From positions 9,979,206-10,043,205 of the forward strand of contig OZ038459.1 in assembly GCA_964036195.1 (NCBI GenBank): a DNA stretch of 64,000 nt. The letters are read 5' to 3'. The stretch's first letter is position 1. The number at the start of each line of letters is the position of its first letter. The position numbers and the translations under genes are program-made. Below are positions 31,488 through 43,400 of this stretch, one piece after another. The DNA comes from Sphaerolaimus hirsutus (lineage: Eukaryota > Nematoda > Chromadorea > Monhysterida > Sphaerolaimidae). Below the pieces are notes generated by a model. It saw nothing but the letters and a program-made list of their open reading frames with translations. It searched no databases and was not told where the DNA came from.

Positions 31488-34400
31488 TCACCTGCTCAAC
31501 CATTGACTCAAACACCTGTGCACACTGGCGAAGGTGGGCCTCCTGTGCGGCTCGGGCCGCCAGCACTCCAACATTAACTGGTACAGGTCCGTGTGACACA
31601 ACGGTGGCCTTTCTGGCAGAACCTGTGGTGCAGTGGTTTTACGTGCAATGCACTGTTGTCAAAAGTACCAAACGTTTCGAAGTATTTGTAAACAAAGTAT
31701 TTTTTACTCACCCCCTGAGTATGGAAAATGTGATGAGAGTAGGTAATGTGAGTTAAATATTTTTTCCTGGAAAATGTAAACGTGAGTAATTTTGTGAAAT
31801 TTGGCCCATATTTTCACTCAAAATCACTCATTTTCATACCATTTTGCTTATTTTCACCTTCAAATTCACTAATTAATGATCTTTTCTTGCTTATTTTCAG
31901 CTGTATTTGCCTATCTATATGCTTATACATCTATTTTGGCTACTTTTACTGTTTTTCTCCATTTTTTACTTGTATGTTTTGAAAACTATATACCTATAAG
32001 CCTATCTGAAATATGGTTTCTGTACTTGAGTACTTCCAAAAAGTATACACAAAAGCAAGCACAGGTATTTTGTAGTTCAGGAGAAGTGTAAACATATTTA
32101 CTCAGTTCTCAAGTATACATATTCATTGAGTAAACGTAAATATGTTTTAACAACGATGATTGTTTGAGTGCCTTAACTTTGCCTGAACATTGAGGTCGAC
32201 TTACTGCGTGGTCCATGCTTCCAGCAATGGCCATGGCGTTGTGCACTACACCTTCATTTGACAGCTCGCTCAGAGGCAGTGATGCGCACTGGCTGAACAC
32301 CTCCCATATTGTGACGCCGAATGACCACACATCTGACTTTGTGGTGAATTCTCCCTGTGAGTGTGGATTGTAAAGGATTGATTGGGTTGTCTGGCTGCGC
32401 ATATTGAACTACGCTCAGGGGAAAAAAAGGGTTTACCCCCCCAAAAAAAAATCGCCCAGGTATCTATCTATGGCGGAGGCACCTCGCTATCTGTCCTGGA
32501 CGGGCAACTAAGCTACTATCCCTTGCACCGCCCCCCCCAAATCGGACAGATGTCTATATATCTGGAGCGATTTTTGAGAAATTTACCCCAGTTTTTCCTC
32601 AAAATCACTAATTTTCATACCTTTCTATACATTTTCGCCTACGAAGTCCCTTATTCATGTTCCTTACTGCCTATTTTCAGCTTTGTTTGGTACTATATGT
32701 GCTTATGTACCTTTTTTAGCTATTTTCCCACCTTCTGCCTTCTACACCTTGTAAAAGCCTTCATATTGAACCACCGCAACCCCCCCCCCAACTTTTTTCC
32801 AGCTATCTATCCTTTCTGAGGAGCTATTTGCTATGTATCTACCCCCTGGAGGGTCCAAATCTAGAATACCCCCAACTGCACACCTGCGATATTGCTTCTG
32901 GAGCCATCCATCTCACTGGCAGCACATAACCTGCGGCTGCACTGATGTTTTGTCCCACTTCTTCGGGCACTGGCCAATAGTGATGGCAGTAATCTGACGA
33001 TGTCATTCCCAGATCACCGATTTGAATGAGGTGCTGCTGTGCAGCCATAATGCCTGCATCGTGGAATGAGGAGTTTATTTGTGCTCATGCTTTCCAGAAT
33101 AATGTACATAGTCTGGCTGAAAAGTCCCCGGGCAGTGCTCGCCATTCGCGCTAGGGGTAAGCTACGGTCATAAAATTTGACAGGTTAAGATATCAGGTGT
33201 TTTGGGTTTTCACCTAAAATTTTATCCCTCTAGCTCCACCCACTGCGGAACTGTGGGGGTTACAATTTTGGTTATTTTGTACTGATGTACACATGGTGCT
33301 CTAGCTCAATGCTGCTTTAAGTTGTGATCATGAAACTTTGGCTAGTGTAAACCACCAGTGTTGACAATGTGCTGATAGTATTCAACATCAGTATTCAACA
33401 CTTTCATCAACATCATTGCTATTATAGTAAAATTAATATGCAGATCAGGGTGATGTGCAAGAAACATGGGAACTGTGATGAATGTTTTTGGTGATGATCT
33501 GAGATGATGTTGTATTGCAGTGATTTTAATGTTGTTTTGAAATGTGCAGTAAAGAAGAAGATCATGGAGGATCGTGGAGGAAGTGGTAGTCAGGTGGCAG
33601 AGGTGCATAGACTCCAAGGGGGTCTAGTTTGAGAAGGAGAGGCAGAATGATGAATTTGGTAGTGAGACTAGTGAGAGTAATGACAATATGGACTTGCACA
33701 TCACCCTGGTCTGCATATTAATTTTACATTAATAACAATGATGTTGATGAAAGTGTTGAATACTATCAGCACATTGCCAACACTGGTGGCTTACACTAGG
33801 GTGTCAAAAAAAAATTTCACGGAAAACGGAAACGGAAAAAAAATTTCAGCAGCCGGAAAACGGAATGGAAACGGAAAAAATTTGCACTTGGCAGAAAACG
33901 GAAATGGAAAAATAAATTTCAGCGGCCGGAAAACGGAAAAAGGGGCCGGAAAAATGGAAACGGAATATTTAGTGGCCGGAAAACGGAATGGAAAATGGAA
34001 AAAATATCAGCAGCCGGAAAACAGAACAGAAAACGGAAAAAATTTGTCTGTGGAAAACAGAAACGGAAAACGAAAATTTGACACCCTAGCTAACACTAGT
34101 CAAAGTTTCATGATCACAACTTAGCAGCATTGTGCTAGAGCACCATGTGTACATCAGTACAAAATGACCGAAATTGTAACCCCCACAGTTCCGCAGTGGG
34201 TAGATCTAGAGAGGTAAAATTTTAGGCGAAAACTCAAAACACCTGATATCTTAACCTGCCAAAATTTTATGACCGTAGCTTACCCCTAGCGCGAATGACG
34301 AGCACTGCCCGGGGACTTTTCAGCCGGACTAAGTATAAATTACAACTCACCTGGCTGATCCATGGATCTGTCATTCATATCATCATCTTGCATTGACGAA

Positions 34401-37400
34401 ACAAAGCAATTTCTTGCGGCCAAATCCCTGTGCGCTAACCGCACTGATTCCAAGTATCGCATGCCCGCTGCGATTTGCACTGATACACCCAATAAGAACA
34501 TGGCGCTGTGTATGAAAAGAATTGAATTTTTCAAGGCTGTAATATTTAGAATTATATTTACGCTGTTTATTTACATGTTTTCGTGTCACATTAGCAGTAT
34601 CAAGCGCGTTCAAGTAGTTGATTAAACTCACTCAAGTGTGCCAATTTTTGGCGCCAGGAACTGACACAAATCTCCCTTGTCACAATACTCGAGAACCATG
34701 CACAGGGGCTCTTCCTTGGTGCACGCACCCAGCACTTTGAGCACATGCGCGTGGTCTAACCGCGCCAGCAGTTCCAACTCTGATAGAAACCACTGCCTGA
34801 GGGTAAGGAAGTTTTGATTGAACTTTTGATCTAGGTGCTGTGTTTATTTGGCACCTTTCAAGTCGGTTTGCCACGTTATACTGGTCGGGACACATGTTTT
34901 GCACTGTTACCTACTCTATCTTAACTATAAAATGTCTGATAAATATCGTCATTAGAAAAATTGGCGTGGTGATAAATTAAAGATTCCTGTCTGATTAAAA
35001 ATAAGATAAGATTAAAAAATAATGTTCACATTCACAATCCAAAACCAAATAACTCACTTTGCTTGATGGTCCACATTAACTCTCAACATTTTCACCGCTA
35101 CAAGTCTTTGGCTCGTCCCACCAAGGTCATTACTGACCAGTGTCCCAATATGCACTTGGCCGAATTGTCCCGAGCCCAAAAGGTTGTTTGGGACTAATCG
35201 ACACCTGTCCAATTCGGGAACGGACTTGCGTATAAGCGAAGGGGAGCCGGAATAACCAGATGAGCAACTGGTTGTGGGCGTGGGGCTGCAAGCGGTGGGG
35301 TATTGGTTTTGAGGGACTGACTATACTGTGATTTGTCTACCGTGTTTCCTTGAAATACCCCTGGGGGTTAGTTTTTCAGAGTGACAATTTTGAGGGGGGT
35401 TAGAGTGGGGGATATTTCGAGGGGGGTTATTATTTTGCCAGAAAATTTTTGAACTTCCAGTACTAATTTGTTGTTTGTAACGTACGCAGATGTAGACAAA
35501 TGCAACAATAAGCACCATGTAAATATAAGAGTCTATAGACTTACATAAGTATGGTAGATGGTATAAACCCTGTTCTAACATAACACAGTACTTGTTTTTA
35601 ACGCATGTTCTGCGTTGCTCCTACCACAAACCGAAGCTTTTGTCATTTACATTCAATTTTGTGGGGAGTTATTCCGAGGGGGGGTTATAAATTCATAGTT
35701 GCCATCTTGAAGGGGGGTATTTCGAGTCAATACGGTACATAAAAAGTTAAGATGTCATGTGACTTAGATACTCACTTTGCACAAGCGTGGGTCGCACTCA
35801 CACCCATTGTCGGCATTGGCGGTAGTGACGACCTGTAACAAAGTTCTTTTGCATGGCACACAATCACAGTTCTTTTCATAATTAGAAATATATAAGTGGG
35901 TTAATATCACATTCGGTGTCATGTCAAGTATTCAATCAAAACAAAATACAATGACCCAAAAATGGGCAAATGATGTCGATAAAAATTTAAAAATGGCGTA
36001 AATGTGCAGGGCCAATTCTACATGCCGTTACCGTACTAAATTAAATTTTCACAATTTTGGACTTATCAACTTTGACAAGTGGACGCCTCAAATCCAATTA
36101 AAATGCAACTCACATTCTCAACCCCCTGCCTCCCACCATAGCCCTCTGCGCATCAAGCCCTCTGAGCATCGGCTGCGTCTCACTGAGCTCCTCATCCAAT
36201 TCCGACGGCACCGCATAACCGGCCTCGTCGAACAGCCGCTGGGAATGCGATGTCAAAGGGGGTGGGCCGAATGAATTGTGGGGGTGTCCGTGCTGGTGGT
36301 GGGGTCGGCCGAGGGTGGCCGCGTGTTGGTGCATTCCCTCGGGATTGCTGCCCAGCATGCATAGTTTTCCGTCGGCGGTCTGTGCGAGAATTTTAAATAG
36401 GCAAAAATGCAACTTGAATTTTGTTGCAGATTAGCAATGTTCGGGAGTAGGTATGGAAAGGCGCCATGGCGATGGCGCCCTTTATTGGCGTCAAAGGGAG
36501 CCAGCGCCATGGCGCCATTTTCTGTGGCGCCATCTGGCGCCTGGCGCCATTGTTTCTGGCGCCCTTTGGCGTCGGGCGCCAATTTTTTGAATGGCGCCGT
36601 GCGCCATCTTTCCTGGCGCTTTTCCATCACTACTCGGGGTCTGAACCAGGGGGCACTCCCAGACCCTGTAAAGTGTAAATGTCAAATGTAATATAAAATA
36701 TCAATCAAAACAAAACAAAAAAAAAGATTTTATTTCTGAACTTTGCATGACAATTGACACTTCTCTTTACATTTGTCATGACAATTTACACTTTACTTTA
36801 CACTTTTGGAATCGGCACCAAACACTCACCATAATCAATCTGGCAGCAAGAGGCAGCCTAGCCGGCGATGCGTGAGCTGACCTCACTTGTCCCTTTGCTC
36901 TCACATTTGTGCTGCTATTGTTGGTCGGCTTGAGGTGCTCGCGTGAGTCGGCCAAGGTAAACATGTTGGGCTGGTGGCTTGTGGTGTTCGCAGAGACCGC
37001 ACCGTTGCTGGCTACTGTGTGCATGGTGCCACCGCTGCCGTCCAGGGAAGCCTGATAATGAAAATGTGTTTTCATGCCAACTGTTGTCGCATGTCAATGT
37101 GATGGAAAATGGGATTGACAAGGATTTTGCTACTAAGTATTATTTCTAGAAAATAATTATGAATTTCTTGCGAACCAACCTTTGTGTACACCATGTCACC
37201 ATTATTGCACCCTTTGTTGAAATAGTCCGGCAGTGGAGCACAAGTGCCTCCCTTAACACCCAGACTTTTCGACCTGCTCGCGCCATTTTTGTCACCCTTC
37301 AGTTCTCTACGCGCGCGCACGCAGTACAGCAACGTGGTGAAAAGAGTGCACGCAAGTAGACAGGCTATGCCAATTCCTGAATGGCAAGGCTGAATATGAA

Positions 37401-40400
37401 TTTGAATGTGGATAAAATTGATTAGAAAAAAACTGACCTATGGCGGCGGCCAGGTAGAGATCTGTTTGATTTGAAGCTGCTTTACGGTCGCTTTCCAGCG
37501 AGTCCTCGATTAGTGTTTCTGCAATATCACAAAGTTCTTGGTTTGATTGTGCAGTAAATGTGGATGTCCACCGAATTATTTGCTAAAATATAAGTTCATT
37601 TTTCTCAGGTTTCCTTGCATTTTACTTTGTTTAAACACAAGGTTTACTGAAACTTTTCAGTGTAATGGACAGTCTGTATTTTCGTTTACTGCACTCAAAT
37701 TAAATTGATTTTATTTAATCATTCAATTTTCATTCCAAAACAGAATTACTTATAATTTGACAATAAGGTCCTTGAAGAAACGAATGAGTTGAAAACAGTT
37801 ATTATAAATAGATTCTAATTTCAGAAAAAGCTCACCCAGTTGTGTGTTTCCAACACCACGTTTTGGGCTGGACACTGCTGAGTCGTTAAGGTTTTCTGAG
37901 CGTTCGTAGGGAAATTATGACATATTGTTCCACCAGTGAAGCAAAACGGTGCTGTATGTTAAGCTAACTTGTTGTAAACTGAACGTCACTGATGAAAATT
38001 CTTCCCGGCTCGGCGATGCAGTGGAAATCTAGAAGATTGCCAACGAGGTCGGGTATATTCAACTGCAGCCAGTGTGCGCCATCTGTATATTCATCGTAAA
38101 CTTTCAATTGGACAGTTTCCCATGCACTTCCATCCGAACCCATAACTCACCCCGATCAAACACGCCGCTCTGTTCACTCCGCACATCCACCAACACATTT
38201 GGCTGGTGTCCAAATCTAACCGCCTTGCCACCATCCACCTGCCCATCGATCAGCACGCCCGCCTTCAATCTGACCAGTTTGCAAACGTGAATGCCCGCCG
38301 CGGCGGCGCCGAGCATGTGCACGCGCATGTGCTCCATCCGCACCATGGCGGGGAAGTGGAAGGCGATCTCGAGCGGGCCGGAGTTCTCGTACGTCTGCCA
38401 CGAGACCCAGCGCGATTCCGGTCTGCGGGAGAGGGGAGATTTGATTTATTTTATATTTTATTTTGTTTTAATTTTGTTGTCGGGCACTTGTCGGGTTCGG
38501 TTTTACTTTTACTTTAATTAGTACACCGACAAGTCCGACAATTCCTTGACGCGGCCGGAGCCTTGGCTACTACTTAGAACCGAATGGTATCAGGTAGAAC
38601 AATGAATTAAATATAAAGATACAACTGTTTTAGATAGAATTAATGACGCTACCACTACCGGGTGAATCAAATTTCATAGGTTTACAATCGGATTACATTT
38701 TTTTCTCCTAGGTATTTGCATATTTTGAAGCTTTAAAAACAGTAGCACATTCACACAAAAGTACCTAATTACCTCAAAACGTCATTCTGCCAACCGCCAG
38801 CTGTCGCGCCTTGACCACCATCATAAACCGCCGTAACCAAGTTGAGTACGCGGGCATCCCCTATCAATCCGTCCGTTAACTGACCCCATCCAGCCGAATT
38901 CTCATCGTTGGCACTTTGCCCATTGTGCGAACTCCCGTTGCATCTCGTATAGCTCCTGTCTGTGAGATCCAGGGGGCCCCATGGGGCACCCCTCGGAGCC
39001 CAATAGGATACTGGTGGTTCTGGAAATTTTCGGGAGAGAGAATTTAACGAGTGATCAAAAAATCGATGTGAAAATTGTTTCAAAGCGTCAAAACCAGGCA
39101 GTGAGTCTTCATGGGCACTGCAGGGGTTCAGTGTGGGGTGTTTGAGGGGGGTTGGGTTACCCCCCAAACGCTCCAGTTATCTACATATGTATCTAGCGAT
39201 TTTCTCTTTTTTTCTATCTAAAGCTTGAAAAACCCCATATATTGAACCCCTGCGACCCCCCCCCCTCCAAAAACAACAAATATACACATGATTAGAATGG
39301 CGCCATTTGAGGGCGTCAAAGAACGCCGCACCATGGCGCCCTTCCACTACTTTTGCTACTTGTGCACCGGGTTTACTTGTGCACCGACACCCGCCATTGA
39401 CCCACCTTGCACTTGACATCCATACACCTCGATGCGCATGCACACTGTCCTCTGGTAGAGAGCGAAGGGCACAACTCTGAGGTGGCTCGCTGAGGGGATG
39501 GGTGGCACCAGAGCGTGGTATACTGGAGTGTTGGTGTCGCTGTTGCCCACAAACAACTGCGTTGAGGGTTGGGTGGATGGACACAATGTACGAGATACAC
39601 ATCTTGAATGTAAAAATAGAATGAGTGTGTGATACATATTTATACGTTTCGCTTATTCTAATCTCATTGGTCGGCAAGACCCATGATGCAAAGGAGTCAT
39701 TGAAGATCCCTCAAATAGAAGGTCACTCAAACATTATGTGTAACGGTTTAAGCGTTGATGTACCGTATTTCCTCGATCTACCCCCCCCCCCTCGAAATCC
39801 CCTATGAAAACCCGAAAACCAAAATTTCCACGATGAGAAAAAAGATTTCAAGGAAATACGGCAGCTATTTTTACCTAAACTATTGTCCCATCTATTTGCA
39901 CATTGAACACTTCTATGGCTCGACCAATTTCTTTCTTCAGCCATCCCCCAAATTCATTTTTTTCCCGCTACCTTTGCTTTAGGAAACACGATTTGCTATA
40001 AACAGAGCACATGATTCCAAACCATCTGATCTCCGCGAACTAACCTCCTCCCCCTTTTCATCCACATATCGAATCCATTGTTCACACCCTGGTCTCTTGT
40101 ATTCCAATCTGTACTGGCTGGCGTATTCCAAGCCGGTCCCTTGGGCATACCTGCCTTGAGTTTCTATTGCCGTGATGCGTTTGGCCATTCGGGCGCCGAA
40201 AGTCACTTGAACCCACTCGTATGAATTTTCTGCTATCAGACCGGAGGGACACCACGCGCCACCTTCGTAGTCCGTTCGGATCCTGCAAATTGGGTATTTA
40301 TGGGATTTTTTGACATTTTTTGTTGCACCTCCAACTCCATTGTAGTTTATGTGTATAACCCCTATCCACACTTTCAATTACCCAATTCAATGTCTCAGTT

Positions 40401-43400
40401 GGTATTTATATTATTATTATTATTATATGAACGGGAGATATAGGGCCATACCCATTGCTGGGTTCCGCCCCTCTCACTACTTCACCTCACTTAACCACAC
40501 GTAATATTAGCAATCAGTGATCATATCACTGTTTCATCGATCTGTAATTTGCACCATACATTTACCTATCATGTCGTCTATGCCGTGTCTGTGTCTATGA
40601 CATAATTTAGCTCCTAGAGGATTAGACCTCCAATCACATGGTATAGTACACCGGATCTTCTCTAGATTTTTTCTCTCTTCTGTGTTAATTTTGCACATAT
40701 ACAGTATGTGGTGCAAGTTTGCCACGATTTTGATCGTAGAATTCGAGCAGTATTTGCATATTTTTCTCCTAGCCCCATTCCTTGTTCTGAGTGCATTATA
40801 TCTGGCAGCTAGCCAGTTCAGCTCATTGTAATAAATGTTTTTTATTTCTACTTGATCCAGTATACCACCTCTGTGTATTACCGCTGATTCTGTTTTAACA
40901 TTATCACGAACATGAACCATCCTCTTCCTCTGTATGTACATTTTTATATCTGATACTCTTAGATTTTGTATAACTGTGTTTATCTGTGCAGACTGTATAC
41001 ATTGGTTGACTATGGTCTTGTTTGTGTTATCTAACATTAACATTATCTAACATTAACTATATCTAACATTAATTATATTGATTCACACTAAGTTTTTAAA
41101 ATCGTAATTGTTTCAGTCATCGTATATTGATTTAGCAATTTTCTGATGCACTCAAAACTAAAAACGCATGGACTTCTTCTCAAAATAATGATTTTTTCAC
41201 ATGTTATTCCCCAGTAACGTACGTTGCAGATTCAAATGAAACGACACGAGTCACTAATTACCTACAATATTCTAATTATGTCGGCTGGGAAAAGGCTGCC
41301 GCTTCAAAGGGCCATTGTTTTCAAGCGAGGACCTTTCATAGGCAATCACCATATGGTTGAGTGCAATGATGTGTCTAAATTGGTGTTCGAGCATCCCTCT
41401 TATTCATTCGCCGTATCCACTTTCTATGCATCGCCATTTCAACAAAAACAAAGTGCACTGGTATTTCTGTAGATAAATATTGGCAATATAAAAACTCATA
41501 GTTCAGAGTCAAATCGGCTGCACTGACACGAGCAATGGATGCTAAATTGCTGTTCTAAAATTCATTTTCAAACGATATACGAGGCGGGTGCACCTTTATG
41601 ACGGGTGAAGCCAGATAGTGGGGGGCATTAGAGCACACCTGAATAGGTAATCGCGCAATGCCGCATTAACTATACACCTTGCGGCAATGCATGACCGAAT
41701 AAAATATCGAATTGGGACACGTTTTACGAGCATGCAATGGTCATTTGCATGCTGAAATTTGCACTGAACAGTAGTTTATGAAGAATTTGCATTTGTAGTT
41801 GCAGTATTTTGTCAAATGGTGCGTCAGGTCCAGGCTGGGTGGGTATCAGCAATACATTTATCTCCAGTATAAAAATTCTGCAATTCTGACAAAAACGGTG
41901 CGGCTTATTGTCAATAACATAATGTCTCACATCACACACAGATGCCGTGTTACTGACAAATCCAACAGATCTGACAGTTCAAATTTTAAAAAAAACCATC
42001 TAATATATATATATATATATATATAGCATTTCCCCCATCTAATATATATATATAGCATTTCCCCCATCTAATAAATATATACCCATGTACATAGGTGATG
42101 AATGCAACCTTGCAACCACCATGAATCTCAATTATTTTACGAAATGCGGTGATAGGATATGCGCAAAATTGAGCCGAGAAGTTGGCACTGCATAGGACGA
42201 CGACGGCAAAATTGAAAAATAGTGATTCAAAATAGCACCATGGTTTCTCCAAATAAATATTCTATTCGAAGCACCACAGCTAATGGTCAGTGTCGCTGTC
42301 GCTGGGAAGAAGCACTGCAGTTGCCCTACACACTATTTTTCTACCGAAATTTTGAATTATTTTGGAAAACTTAAAAATTAGCTTTGAACGCACTTGAGTT
42401 TACCAGAATGAGGCGTCTATCTGTCAACTACTGCCGATGGAAATAAAAATAACTAATTCCGGTCAACTGAAATTCGTTCAAAGCTGATTTATGACTTTTC
42501 AATTTTTTCAAACTTTCCATCTTCCAAGCCTTGCTGCGTAGGCACAATCACATTGGTTTTATGAAAAATTTAAAATATTGAAATATAAATTTTTGCCATT
42601 CAACCCTACTGTGGTTTTTGAAAAACTTTTTCCAAAAACTCCCTGTAGCACACAGCGCTATTTTTCCACCAAACATCCAATCAAAAACGAACTCACCTAG
42701 CACTGGCGGCGCCCAAACTGATCGGGTCAAAACTTGTACTGGCGGACAACTGCGTGTCGTCGATGTCGCCCGACTGCATGCCCAACGGCCAGTCGCACTG
42801 CGGCGCGCCCGACGCCGAGCTGGTCGGGCTGCCCGACGGAGATGCGGGGTGCAGCGCGGCGCTGAGGGTCATGTTGATTGAGCCTGTGAATGGGGGAGGG
42901 GGGTTAATGGAGGGCTGTTGGAATTGCTGGGCTGCGTGATTTAGTTTCCCCATATTGGTGGCCCACACACTAGTTGACACACGTGTGTCAACTGGTCTGT
43001 GTCAACTCAGATTTCTGCTTCACGTGTCGCAGAGCGATCTCCAAATGCACATGCGGCTAGGGTGTCAAATTTCCGTTTTCCGTTTTCCGTTTCCGTTTTC
43101 CGCAGGCAAATTTTTTCCGTTTTCCGTTCCGTTTTCCGGCTGCTGAAATTTTTTTTCCGTTTTCCGTTCCGTTTTCCGGCAACTTTTTTTTCCGTTTCCG
43201 TTTTTCCGGCTCATTTTCCGTTTTCCGGCTAAATTTTCAGTTTTTCCGCCTTTTTTCCGTTTTCCGCCTCAATTTCCAGTTTTTCCGCCTTTTTTCCATT
43301 TTCCGCCTCAATTTCCAGTTTTTCCGCCTTTTTTCCATTTTCCGCCTCAATTTTCCATTTTTCCGCCTCATTTTACCTTTTTGTGGCTCAACTTTCTGTT

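Noticed and set aside
33738-34124. 128-codon frame with repeated ENGNGK
   Set aside because: It is a translation of the CGGAAAA repeat body of the MITE at 33797-34088.
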